Shown here one piece after another: positions 6,719-14,138 of a stretch of 14,138 bases of DNA (position 1 is the stretch's first letter; every line of letters starts with the position of its first letter). Position numbers and translations under genes: made by a program. The stretch lies in assembly GCA_023129815.1 (NCBI GenBank), contig JAGMBH010000087.1, positions 1 through 14,138 on the forward strand, given 5' to 3'. Source of the stretch: Dehalococcoidia bacterium (lineage in GTDB: Bacteria > Chloroflexota > Dehalococcoidia > GIF9 > AB-539-J10). The notes under the pieces are model-generated. The model ran no database searches and was not told the origin of the DNA. It worked only from the letters and a program-made list of their open reading frames with translations.

Positions 6719-9700
6719 ATGGCAAAAAGAGGAATCGAAGCCATCAGAAAAACCATTTCAATCCTGGATTCATCAGTTGATTATAAGCGTTACTCAGAAG
6801 GAAAAGCTCGTGGTTATTTGGAATATGCTTCTGGGGCTTGGACTGATGAGAGAAAACTGATTGCCCCTATCCTCTTCCCCAAATTCCTGGAGCAAGTCCT
6901 CAACTTTAAACTCGGGGAAACCGTCGGGACCCAAGAAACAGCCCCTGAAGATGGAGATATACCTGATTATATCCCCACAGACACCCGCACTCATCCATTT
7001 GTCTTCGATTGTAAAGGGATGGACACTTTCGACCTCTGCAAATGGTATGACCAGATAAAGAGATATTTGCAGGCACAAAACCTAAAATACGGGATTCTAG
7101 TTAATATGCGTGACCTTGATGTGTACACCCTTGAATCTAAGGAGGAGATAGAAGCCTTTAACTTCAATTTTGTGGAGCTCTATAAAGATTTCAAAGAAAA
7201 TCAAGCAGGAATCCTTGAGAAAGAGAATACAAGGCGTTTCCTCCGATTTGTAGAATCCTTCCGATACACTCCATTAACCTTAGACCAGAAACTTAAGAAG
7301 ATTGAGGAAGCGAAATGCTGGAATGGAACTGAGACTCTCAACATCGGGCTTTTAACCAAACGCCTGCACTACATAGTAGAACGCATTCGTGAAGACGCAA
7401 GATTAAGAAAAGAGGAACTCGCTTCATTGAAAGAAGATGACCCGGAAAGGGCAGGAGCCATTGCTCAAGAAATCGGGATGATTGCTTCAGAAATCGAGAG
7501 AGGAAGGAAGATAGAACAGGCAACAGTTGAGAGTTTTGACGAGATTCTTACCTCCTCCCCTAAGAGCATTTTAGGGAGAGCTCTGGAGCTTTTCTTCTAT
7601 CGGGTTGCATACTTCACCATGACCAGGCTTCTTTTAGCTCGGACTTGGGAAGATATTGGTTTTATTGACCAGACCTTATACGATGGAGGCCTTGCTAAAT
7701 GGTATGAGAACTTTAATAGAGAAATTCGCCGGGTTTTGAAATATGCGTTCGATCTCGCTGCTGAACGCTATAGATGGCTATTCAATGTGGACAACAACTA
7801 CACCTGGTATGAGCCTTCAGATGAAACCCTTATCGAAGTACTTTACGAACTCTCAAATTTTTATCTGGGAAACCTTAACCAAGATATCCTGGGTACGATC
7901 TATGAAGAGTATATTGATAAGGTGGATAAGAGACAAAAAGGGCAATATTACACGCCGAGGGAGATAGTCGAATTCATCTGGGATAGAGTGGGATTCGTCA
8001 AAGACGAAGAATTCTTCCGCTACAAAGAAGGTAAGCGTGAGCCAAGACTTATCTTTGATCCAGTGGCGGGTTCTGGCGGTTTTCTCGTAGAAGCTGTAAG
8101 GCGAATTAGAGAGGATTCCAAAATAAATTACGCCGATTTCAACGATGTTTTAGACCTCAGAACCTCAATCCTCACCGGCGTCTTCGGTAGCGAGCTCTCG
8201 CCTTTTCCTTATTACATCACTGAGGTAAATCTTCTAATCCAGCTTACCCCTGTTATTAAAAGAATGATGGATATGAAAAGGGGCTTCAGGGGAAAAGGAA
8301 CCCCAGCTTTGGGAGTTGTCCCTGTTGATGCCTTATCTCTCTACAATCCGGAGCAGCTCAGCTTAGAGCGGGAGGAGTATAATTTCGACCAAACAAGAGA
8401 CCTCCTGCCCTTGGAAAGCCAGAAAAGGGTAGTTTTCCAGAAGATAAAAAAGACCCTTGATGGAAAATTCTCCTACTGCTGTGCCAATCCCCCTTATGTT
8501 GGAGAAAAGGGGAATAAAGAGCTCTTCAGGGTAACACTGGAGCGATTCCCGTATTGGCGAGAATTCTATCAAGGAAAGATGGATTACCTTTACTTTTTCA
8601 TTATCTTAGGGCTTTCAAAGCTCGAGGAGGGCGGCAAACTTGGATTTATCACCACTGCTTACTGGCCTACAGCGGATGGGGCCTCTAAATTACGCAAATA
8701 CATCCTGGAAGATGCCAAGATTTGCGAGATAATATTCTTTGAGGATGTGAAGATATTCGAGTATGCTAGGGGCCAGCATAACATGGTTTTCATTCTGGAG
8801 AAATGCTCAGGGAAACAAAGGGAAAGGGCTGAGAATAAGATTAAGATAGTCAGGGTCTTAGCCAAACACCAGGAAATCCCCGGCGATGCAATTAGAGAAA
8901 AGCTAAAGTTCTTAACTGGGCATATTGAGGAATACATTGACAAAAACGAATGGCTGGATAAATACATTAAGGTATTATGGAGCGGAGCGAGGCAGGGAGA
9001 GTTGAGTGGAAAGCCATGGAATTCGATGCGAGGGGGCGAGGCCGATAGAATCCTAAAGAAGATACGGCAAAAAGGAATGCCCCTCAGTGACATCTGCAAC
9101 ATAAACCAAGGAATAGTCTCAGGAGCTGATAAGGTCACTAGTAAAAACATCAGGCTCTTACCCCAGGATATGGTCTCACACCGTAACATCAAAGTCGGCG
9201 ATGGCATCTTTGTTCTCTCCCTAGACGAACTGGACTCGCTGCACCTTAGCGAAGATGAGATGCTCTTGGTGAAACCCTTCTACAAGAACTCAGACATCGA
9301 CCGCTATTACGTCAACCAGCGTTTGGAAAATCCACAGTCTGTCATTTACATCACGAAGGATATAGACGCTGAAAAATACCCTGTGATTAAGGCTCACTTG
9401 GAGAAATTCCGTCCAATCTTGGAAAACAGACTTAGGGTTTATGGAGAGAATTATCCTTGGTATAAGTTGCACCGAGAAAGAGACGAGAAAATCTTTCAAG
9501 AGGAGAAGATTGTTACTCCTAATAGAGCACTCCAAAACACCTTCGGATTAAGCAGTGCACCCTTATATGCAATGTCCGATGTGTTCTTTATTACCGGTAT
9601 TAGTCAAAGCGAAAAGCTCTTATATATCTTGGCCGTCTTAAATTCTACGCTACTGGATTTCTGGTTCTCCAAGACCAAGAAGGGAAAAGGCGAAATAAGA

Positions 9701-10336
9701 GAGTATGTGGGGACACCACTATCTCAAGTTCCAATTCGTCGCATAGATTTTGCTAAAGCTGAAGATGCTCAGTTACACGATGAGATTGTGGAGAATGCAA
9801 AGGGAATCAGCGAGAAGATGGCTGAGCTTTCCAGCTATTCAAAGTACTTTAAGGGAACGAGGCTAACCCGTCTGAAGTTCCAAGATTGTTTGCCTGATTT
9901 AAACCTTGAAGCCATTGTTCAATCCCTCCCACCTCAAAACAAATTTTCTTTGAGGACTCACCCGTCAACTAGGATTACCTATAGCCCTGGCTTTCAGGAT
10001 ACACAGTTCATCGTGAACAAAGTTGGAGAGACCTCTACGACCTTAGATGGTGCAGAGCTTAAACTTTATGGTAAAGATAGGAAAGCCCTTTTTATCACTG
10101 GAGATGGGGAACTCCTCAAAATTATCGCGCAAATTCTTAAGAGTTATCGAGGGCAATCTTGGGCTTCTATTAAGGAGATGCCTTTTGTCCCACAAAGCTC
10201 AGAGGAATTTGAAGCTAAAAAGCAACATATTTTAGACACAGTCTCAAAACTCAGAGCACAAATTCACGAGCTTCAGAGCTCAATTGACACAATAGTTTTC
10301 AGGCTTTATGACGTGCCAGAGAGTTTAAGCGGGTGA
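6719..10336 (+). CDS. Type IIG (Eco57I-like) restriction endonuclease-methyltransferase
   Basis: A 1205-residue single-chain restriction-modification enzyme that would both cleave DNA and methylate adenine-N6 in its site. Domains in order: an N-terminal PD-(D/E)xK nuclease with P82-D83...D97-C-K99 and a following Q112xxxY116 motif, as in HsdR-like nucleases; a helical linker (~150-400); an N6-adenine methyltransferase with GQYYTP (408-413), SAM-binding motif I FDPVAGSGGFL (446-456) and catalytic motif IV NPPY (590-593); a TaqI/Eco57I-type target-recognition region (~750-1080); and a C-terminal helical segment ending near IDTIVFRLYDV. Length fits Type IIG. Start ATG 6719 has AAGGA at 6711-6715 with a short 3-nt gap, or AGAGG further off at 6702. 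No separate methylase or specificity gene is present. BREX PglX is the main alternative, but the nuclease motif and lack of Brx genes argue against it. Confidence 0.9.
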   Translation: MAKRGIEAIRKTISILDSSVDYKRYSEGKARGYLEYASGAWTDERKLIAPILFPKFLEQVLNFKLGETVGTQETAPEDGDIPDYIPTDTRTHPFVFDCKGMDTFDLCKWYDQIKRYLQAQNLKYGILVNMRDLDVYTLESKEEIEAFNFNFVELYKDFKENQAGILEKENTRRFLRFVESFRYTPLTLDQKLKKIEEAKCWNGTETLNIGLLTKRLHYIVERIREDARLRKEELASLKEDDPERAGAIAQEIGMIASEIERGRKIEQATVESFDEILTSSPKSILGRALELFFYRVAYFTMTRLLLARTWEDIGFIDQTLYDGGLAKWYENFNREIRRVLKYAFDLAAERYRWLFNVDNNYTWYEPSDETLIEVLYELSNFYLGNLNQDILGTIYEEYIDKVDKRQKGQYYTPREIVEFIWDRVGFVKDEEFFRYKEGKREPRLIFDPVAGSGGFLVEAVRRIREDSKINYADFNDVLDLRTSILTGVFGSELSPFPYYITEVNLLIQLTPVIKRMMDMKRGFRGKGTPALGVVPVDALSLYNPEQLSLEREEYNFDQTRDLLPLESQKRVVFQKIKKTLDGKFSYCCANPPYVGEKGNKELFRVTLERFPYWREFYQGKMDYLYFFIILGLSKLEEGGKLGFITTAYWPTADGASKLRKYILEDAKICEIIFFEDVKIFEYARGQHNMVFILEKCSGKQRERAENKIKIVRVLAKHQEIPGDAIREKLKFLTGHIEEYIDKNEWLDKYIKVLWSGARQGELSGKPWNSMRGGEADRILKKIRQKGMPLSDICNINQGIVSGADKVTSKNIRLLPQDMVSHRNIKVGDGIFVLSLDELDSLHLSEDEMLLVKPFYKNSDIDRYYVNQRLENPQSVIYITKDIDAEKYPVIKAHLEKFRPILENRLRVYGENYPWYKLHRERDEKIFQEEKIVTPNRALQNTFGLSSAPLYAMSDVFFITGISQSEKLLYILAVLNSTLLDFWFSKTKKGKGEIREYVGTPLSQVPIRRIDFAKAEDAQLHDEIVENAKGISEKMAELSSYSKYFKGTRLTRLKFQDCLPDLNLEAIVQSLPPQNKFSLRTHPSTRITYSPGFQDTQFIVNKVGETSTTLDGAELKLYGKDRKALFITGDGELLKIIAQILKSYRGQSWASIKEMPFVPQSSEEFEAKKQHILDTVSKLRAQIHELQSSIDTIVFRLYDVPESLSG

Positions 10337-10348
10337 AAGCATCACATA

Positions 10349-10458
10349 TTCATAAGAGTCGGGGGAGTATAAAGCTCCATCGTCTTTCAGCAGTGATCGA
10401 GAGAGATAAAGAATGGGTAGTTCCCTTTCTGGCCGCATCTTCAGGGGGCTCTTATGAA
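10349..10458 (+). promoter_or_regulatory. Inverted-repeat-bounded leader or operator upstream of nnr
   Basis: A perfect 10-bp inverted repeat, TTCATAAGAG (10349-10358) and CTCTTATGAA (10449-10458), encloses 90 nt. Within it, further short pairings are possible: GGAG/CTCC around 10364-10378, and AGAATGGG with CCCTTTCT (one mismatch) around 10410-10430. A TATAAT lies at 10463-10468 with a weak TTCAGG 17 bp upstream (10440-10445), which would put the right arm inside the promoter spacer. It may be a folded leader RNA or a two-site operator; it matches no riboswitch class I can name. Confidence 0.4.
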
Positions 10459-10486
10459 AGCTATAATTACTCTCGTGTCCTACAAA

Positions 10487-10494
10487 GAAGGAGG
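10487..10494 (+). promoter_or_regulatory. Shine-Dalgarno site of nnr
   Basis: GAAGGAGG, 5 nt before the ATG at 10500, a strong match that supports this start. Confidence 0.8.
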
Positions 10495-10499
10495 TAAAA

Positions 10500-12074
10500 A
10501 TGAAAGTAAGCACAGTAGATGAAATAAGAAACTTGGACAAGTCTGCCACAGAGGAATTTAGCATCTCACAAGATCTTTTGATGGAGAATGCTGGCCAAGC
10601 GGTATATTTCGTCATATTGAAGGAATTTGGAGTAAAGAATAAGAAATTCGTCGTTTTTTGTGGCATAGGTAATAACGGTGGAGATGGGTTAGTCGTTGCT
10701 AGAAAGATTCACTCCAATGGCGGAGAGGCGAGGGTCTTTCTTTTAGATGACGAAACTAAATTTAAAGGGATAGCAAAAAGGAACTTCGAGATAGTATCAA
10801 AGATGCCAATAGAGATTTCTAAAGTCAGTTCAAATGAATCCATAAGAGCCGCCATTCATAACTCCGATGCCATTGTGGATGCCATATTTGGCACAGGCCT
10901 TACCAAGAAGGTCAGCGGAATATACAAAGATGTCATTCAAATGATAAACGAGAGCGAAAAAACAGTGTTCAGCGTTGACATTCCTTCAGGAATAAATGGC
11001 GATACAGGAGAAGTGAAGGGTATAGCCGTTAAGGCGAATTACACCATAACATTTGGGCTTCCCAAGATAGGAAACATGCTTTATCCCGGCTATGAGCACT
11101 GTGGGAAATTGTATCTCTCACACATCTCTTTCCCACCTTCGCTCTATAATGCTGACTCCATAAAAGTAGAAATAAACAATCCAATAGAGCTTCCTAAAAG
11201 AGATAAGAATGTTCATAAAGGAGATTTTGGTGAGGTTCTCTTCATTGCCGGTGCTTCAAGTTACTTTGGGGCACCGTATTTCTCCGCTTTGTCTTTTCTT
11301 AAAGCAGGAGGAGGATATTCCCGCCTGGCTACGCCTATATCCATCTCGTCATTCCTGGCAAATAAAGGGAGTGAAATCGTCTTCATTCCTCAAAGGGAGA
11401 CACCATCAGGAAGCATAGCATTAAAAAATAAGGATGAATTGCTCAAGCTTTCGGAGAAGGTAGATATGGTGGTTATGGGCCCAGGCATTTCCCTAAATAA
11501 GGAGACTCAGGAATTGGTAAGGCAATTGGCACAAGAGATAAAGAGGCCTTTGCTTATAGACGGCGACGGAATTACCGCTATCTCAAAAGATATAGAAATA
11601 ATTAAGAACAGGAAGGCAGAAACGATTCTTACACCTCATATGGGCGAGATGTCGAGAATTACAAAAATGGAGATAAGCGAGGTAAATAAAAACAAGATAG
11701 AGGTTTTGCAAAGAACAGCAAAAGAACTCAATGTCATCGTTGTCTTAAAGGGGGCTCATTCTCTCATAGGCTATCCAGATGAAACTGTTTTTATCAATAT
11801 GAGTGGAAATCCCGGTATGGCGACGGCTGGGAGCGGCGATGTCTTGACGGGAACGATCGCTGCTATGTTTGGTCTGGGGTTATCCCTTAGAGATGCGGTG
11901 AGAATGGGCGTGTTTCTCCACGGATTTTCTGGAGACCTGGCCGCAGCGGATAAAGGTGAGGATGGAATAACTGCCCAGGATATACTGGATTATCTCCCTG
12001 CCACGCTAAAGCGTTATAGACAGGATTTCGATGAAATCTCGGAAAACCTATATGAGAGTATCTTCACTGTATAG
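10500..12074 (+). CDS. nnr: Bifunctional NAD(P)H-hydrate epimerase / ADP-dependent NAD(P)HX dehydratase
   Basis: A 524-residue fusion of two repair enzymes in the cytoplasm. The N-terminal YjeF_N domain (about 1-215) epimerises damaged NAD(P)HX; seen are the GIGNNGGDGLVVAR loop (55-68), VDAIFGTGL (~126-134) and SVDIPSGINGDTGE (~159-172). The C-terminal ribokinase-like domain (about 235-515) dehydrates S-NAD(P)HX back to NAD(P)H using ADP in most bacteria; seen are GPGIS, LIDGDGI, LTPHMGEM, VLKGAHS and the anion-hole motif AGSGDVLTG with Asp447. Length matches the usual fused Nnr (~500 residues). The start ATG has a strong GAAGGAGG. It is followed after 32 bp by the alcohol dehydrogenase, so the two may be co-transcribed; no functional link beyond general redox metabolism is evident. 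Confidence 0.95.
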   Translation: MKVSTVDEIRNLDKSATEEFSISQDLLMENAGQAVYFVILKEFGVKNKKFVVFCGIGNNGGDGLVVARKIHSNGGEARVFLLDDETKFKGIAKRNFEIVSKMPIEISKVSSNESIRAAIHNSDAIVDAIFGTGLTKKVSGIYKDVIQMINESEKTVFSVDIPSGINGDTGEVKGIAVKANYTITFGLPKIGNMLYPGYEHCGKLYLSHISFPPSLYNADSIKVEINNPIELPKRDKNVHKGDFGEVLFIAGASSYFGAPYFSALSFLKAGGGYSRLATPISISSFLANKGSEIVFIPQRETPSGSIALKNKDELLKLSEKVDMVVMGPGISLNKETQELVRQLAQEIKRPLLIDGDGITAISKDIEIIKNRKAETILTPHMGEMSRITKMEISEVNKNKIEVLQRTAKELNVIVVLKGAHSLIGYPDETVFINMSGNPGMATAGSGDVLTGTIAAMFGLGLSLRDAVRMGVFLHGFSGDLAAADKGEDGITAQDILDYLPATLKRYRQDFDEISENLYESIFTV

Positions 12075-12099
12075 GCGAAGTCCTGAGCAAAGTGAAGGA
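12074..12099 (+). repeat. Dispersed repeat fragment supplying the ribosome-binding site of the downstream gene
   Basis: GCGAAGTCCTGAGCAAAGTG followed by AAGGA closely matches the internal part of the repeat at 2637-2690 (CCGAAGCCCTGAGTGGAGTG, then AAGGG). The AAGGA at 12095-12099 is 7 nt before the ATG at 12107, so the repeat's right edge serves as the Shine-Dalgarno site. Confidence 0.6.
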
Positions 12100-12106
12100 A
12101 CTAAAA

Positions 12107-13126
12107 ATGAAGGCGATGGTACTTAAGAAAATCTCCTTGGTTGAGGAAAGGCCTTTAGAGTTAGTAGATTTACCAAATCCTGCTCCCAACTCTAAGCAAA
12201 TCTCAGTCAAGGTTTCCGCCTGCGGGGTCTGTCACACTGAGCTAGATGAAATTGAAGGCAGGGTCCCTCCCTCAAAGTTTCCCATGGTTCTGGGGCATGA
12301 AATCGTTGGCAGGGTAGAAAGTTTAGGGCCAGGGGTAACTAAATTTAAGGAAAGAGACAGAGTGGGGATTGCCTGGATTAACTGGGCCTGTGGAGAGTGT
12401 TCCTTTTGTCTTAAAGGTGAGGAAAATTTGTGTGATAAAGCGAAATGGACAGGGAAGGATGTCAATGGAGGCTATGGCCAATATACTGTGGTTTCGGAGG
12501 ACTTCGCTTACCCCATTCCGGAAAGATTTACCGACCTACAAGCAGCTCCACTTTTATGTGCTGGGGTGATCGGCTATAGAGCCTTAAGGCTCTCAGGAAT
12601 GGAAGATGGCAAAGTTCTTGGCCTTTATGGATTTGGAGCCTCGGCCCATATTGTCATTCAAATTGCTAAATATAAATACCCCAGTGGTAAGGTTTTCGTC
12701 TTTACTCGACCAAACCAGAAGGAGCATCAAGATCTAGCCCGAAAATTGGGGGCTAATTGGGTTGGAGCCACAGGAGATACTCCACCAGAAAAGCTTAACT
12801 GCGCTATTGACTTTACTCCGGTGGGGGTACCGGTGCGTGAAGCTCTAAGGAACTTAGAAAAAGGGGGGAGAGTGGTTATAAACGCAATTCGCAAGATAAC
12901 ACCCATTCCGGAGTTAGATTATGCCGAACATCTCTGGCATGAAAAGGAAGTGAAAAGTGTGGCCAATGTAACTAGAAGGGATGCCCAGGAATTTCTACCT
13001 TTGGCCGCTGAAATTCCCATTGTGCCCGAAGTTCGAGAATTTAGGTTGGAAGAGGCAAACGAAGCTTTAATTCTGCTCAAGGAAGGAAAAATCCGTGGCG
13101 CTGGTGTCCTGAGCATCCCAGAATAG
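12107..13126 (+). CDS. Zinc-dependent medium-chain alcohol dehydrogenase
   Basis: A 339-residue NAD(P)-dependent dehydrogenase of the MDR superfamily. Numbered from ATG 12107: catalytic zinc ligands Cys42 (CGVCHTE), His64-Glu65 (GHE) and Cys151 (LLCAG); structural zinc ligands Cys95, Cys98, Cys101 and Cys109 (CGECSFCLKGEENLC); and the Rossmann motif GLYGFGASAH (172-181). All zinc ligands are present, so it should be active. Overall it resembles the AdhA/AdhP-like group oxidising primary alcohols or reducing aldehydes; the substrate is not known. Start: a GTG at 12092 is in frame and upstream, but ATG 12107 has AAGGA at 7-nt spacing and gives the family-typical N-terminus MKAMVLKK. It lies 32 bp after nnr and 14 bp before rmuC. 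Confidence 0.92.
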   Translation: MKAMVLKKISLVEERPLELVDLPNPAPNSKQISVKVSACGVCHTELDEIEGRVPPSKFPMVLGHEIVGRVESLGPGVTKFKERDRVGIAWINWACGECSFCLKGEENLCDKAKWTGKDVNGGYGQYTVVSEDFAYPIPERFTDLQAAPLLCAGVIGYRALRLSGMEDGKVLGLYGFGASAHIVIQIAKYKYPSGKVFVFTRPNQKEHQDLARKLGANWVGATGDTPPEKLNCAIDFTPVGVPVREALRNLEKGGRVVINAIRKITPIPELDYAEHLWHEKEVKSVANVTRRDAQEFLPLAAEIPIVPEVREFRLEEANEALILLKEGKIRGAGVLSIPE

Positions 13127-13140
13127 AAGGTTAGTAAGCT

Positions 13141-14019
13141 ATGATAACTCAGATTTTGCTGGCAGTTGTTGTAATACTCCTGGTCATATTGATTTTCCTT
13201 GTTATCAAAGGGAGAAGTGTCAAGCCAAGAGATATTGAAAATGCCGTATCAAGCACCTGGACAAAGCTGGGCCTGGATGAAAAGATAGGTAAGCTGGCAA
13301 TTCACGCCCAGGATATTAGAGATAGCCACAGGTCAATTGAACAGATGCTCCGAGTGCCCACGGAGCGAGCGGCGCTCGGCGAAATGAGTCTGGAGACAAT
13401 CCTTTCAGATCAGCTCCCTCCAGATATGTTTGGTATCAGAAAGATGATTCTCGACGGGAAAATTCCCGATGCACATATTAGGTCAACCGTGGGGCTTATT
13501 TGCATAGATTCTAAATTCCCCTTAGATAACTATAGAAAAATGGCAGAGGTTGAAGATTCCAAAGAAAAGGAGGACTTCAAAAACGATTTCCGCAAAGATG
13601 TCCGAAGTCACCTTAACAAAATAGCTGAAGATTACGTGTGTCCAGAGAAGGGCTCAGCGGAGTTTGCCTTCGCTTATATCCCTTCCGAGGCTGTTTATTA
13701 TTTCTTAGTAAACGAGGAATTCGAAATGTTGCGGGACTACACCAAGAGAGGGGTTCAGGTTGTATCCCCGTTGACGCTTTCCCACAAGATTGAGCTCATA
13801 AAAGCTGGCGTTCATGCTAAAAAGCTTTCCGAAGAGGCGGAGAGTGTGAGGAAGGATCTTAATATAATTTCCCAGAGATTCTACGAGATTGACGAGCTGT
13901 GGCGGGTATTTTATAGTACGCATTTAAGAAATGCTGGAGAAAGGGCAGAGGAACTGGATATAGCCTATAAGAGGCTAAGGGAAGAGTTTGATAAGATTTC
14001 AAGAATGTCGAAGGAGTAA
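13141..14019 (+). CDS. rmuC: RmuC-family protein, short membrane-anchored form
   Basis: A 292-residue protein. An N-terminal hydrophobic helix (about residues 4-22) followed by positive residues (KGRSVKPR) indicates a single membrane anchor with the rest in the cytoplasm. The RmuC core is visible: GEMSLETILSDQLP (80-93), IPDAHIR (108-114), ICIDSKFPLDNY (120-131), a charged helix with DVRSHLNKIAEDYV, then FAFAYIPSEAVYYF and VVSPLTL. Known RmuC proteins limit DNA rearrangements and belong to the PD-(D/E)xK nuclease-like group. This version is much shorter than the ~450-500-residue E. coli type, mainly in the N-terminal coiled coil; a C-terminal helical segment remains (~225-290). The start has AGAAGG at 13125-13130 with 10-nt spacing. 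It follows the dehydrogenase by 14 bp and precedes the FtsZ-like gene. Confidence 0.88.
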   Translation: MITQILLAVVVILLVILIFLVIKGRSVKPRDIENAVSSTWTKLGLDEKIGKLAIHAQDIRDSHRSIEQMLRVPTERAALGEMSLETILSDQLPPDMFGIRKMILDGKIPDAHIRSTVGLICIDSKFPLDNYRKMAEVEDSKEKEDFKNDFRKDVRSHLNKIAEDYVCPEKGSAEFAFAYIPSEAVYYFLVNEEFEMLRDYTKRGVQVVSPLTLSHKIELIKAGVHAKKLSEEAESVRKDLNIISQRFYEIDELWRVFYSTHLRNAGERAEELDIAYKRLREEFDKISRMSKE

Positions 14020-14037
14020 CAACTCTAGCCAAGGCTA

Positions 14038-14067
14038 TTGACATTGCTGTATCGGGCTGTTTACAAT
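14038..14067 (+). promoter_or_regulatory. Consensus sigma70-type promoter of the FtsZ-like gene
   Basis: A perfect -35 TTGACA (14038-14043), an 18-bp spacer and -10 TACAAT (14062-14067, one mismatch). The expected start site is about 14074-14075, which is the A of the ATG at 14075. This promoter separates the GTPase gene from the rmuC transcript. Confidence 0.7.
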
Positions 14068-14074
14068 AAGTCAT

Positions 14075-14138
14075 ATGAAATTATTAGTTGTAGGTCTAGG
14101 TCAATGTGGCGGCAGAATTGCCGATAGGTTCGCTCGGC
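14075..14138 (+). CDS. Tubulin/FtsZ-like GTPase, 3' end cut by window
   Basis: Only 21 codons are visible: MKLLVVGLGQCGGRIADRFA followed by Arg. A first beta strand followed by GLGQCGGRIAD is the start of the nucleotide-binding fold of the tubulin/FtsZ/CetZ superfamily, where GQ(A/C)GG(R/N)I is the first GTP-contacting loop. A generic Rossmann enzyme cannot be fully ruled out from so short a piece. No Shine-Dalgarno sequence is present before the ATG; the promoter's -10 box ends 7 nt upstream. Such a protein would polymerise with GTP in the cytoplasm. It may be an accessory FtsZ paralogue rather than the main division protein, as no division genes are nearby. Confidence 0.7.
   Translation, partial: MKLLVVGLGQCGGRIADRFAR

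Noticed and set aside
6719..10336. BREX PglX methyltransferase
   Set aside because: A PD-(D/E)xK nuclease motif is present at the N-terminus, and no BrxC, PglZ or BrxL-like gene occurs in the window.
10349..10494. T-box riboswitch upstream of nnr
   Set aside because: A GAGTCGGGG...AAAGC stretch and GGGTAGTTCC vaguely recall T-box stem I and the antiterminator, but the conserved TGGNACC core is missing, the region is too short, and nnr is not a typical T-box target.
10325..10666. Minus-strand open frame overlapping the nnr start, with a protein-like C-terminal peptide
   Set aside because: About half of it is the antisense of the well-supported nnr N-terminus, no ribosome-binding site precedes it, and I recognise no domain. 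The rest falls in the 163-bp gap explained by the inverted-repeat leader.
12092..12106. Upstream GTG start for the alcohol dehydrogenase
   Set aside because: It lies inside the dispersed repeat and lacks a spaced SD; ATG 12107 has AAGGA 7 nt upstream and gives a family-typical N-terminus.

Overview
The window looks like a stretch of bacterial chromosome of medium G+C content from an uncultured lineage. I lean towards Dehalococcoidia-like Chloroflexota. The reasons are dispersed intergenic repeats of the types GTCATTGCGAG...GAAGCAATC and GTCATTCTGAG...GAAGAATCT, a short membrane-anchored RmuC just upstream of a tubulin/FtsZ-like gene, and sigma70-like promoters. This assignment is recalled, not computed. 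All supported genes lie on the + strand. No tRNA, rRNA, CRISPR array, insertion sequence or convincing rho-independent terminator was found.

Layout. Bases 1-2271 hold most of an SMC/Rad50-like ATPase cut by the left edge; the frame is open from base 1 and contains the Walker A motif. Bases 2272-3058 are a repeat-rich intergenic block with a 106-bp tandem duplication, a nested cruciform-type palindrome and two further dispersed repeats, ending in a promoter module. Next come a flavodoxin (3059-3526), a solitary HNH-type protein (3870-4688), a CrtI-like FAD oxidoreductase (4794-6299) and a single-chain Type IIG restriction-methyltransferase (6719-10336). The right part is compact: bifunctional NAD(P)HX repair enzyme (10500-12074), zinc alcohol dehydrogenase (12107-13126), RmuC (13141-14019), and the first 21 codons of an FtsZ/tubulin-like GTPase from 14075.

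The most notable point is a 115-165 bp sequence present three times (about 2770-2935, 3650-3812 and 6534-6664), always on the coding strand and 55-125 bp before the next start codon: that of the flavodoxin, the HNH gene and the Type IIG gene. Each copy carries an extended -10 box (TGnTATAAT) followed by a conserved transcribed stretch with a possible bulged helix. It looks like a shared promoter-leader cassette that links three unrelated genes, two of them nuclease-type. I know of no name for it.

Other regulatory signals: the FtsZ-like gene has a consensus promoter (TTGACA, 18 bp, TACAAT) whose expected start site falls on or next to the ATG, predicting a leaderless mRNA. A perfect 10-bp inverted repeat encloses 90 nt ahead of the NAD(P)HX gene. 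A dispersed repeat appears to supply the ribosome-binding site of the alcohol dehydrogenase.
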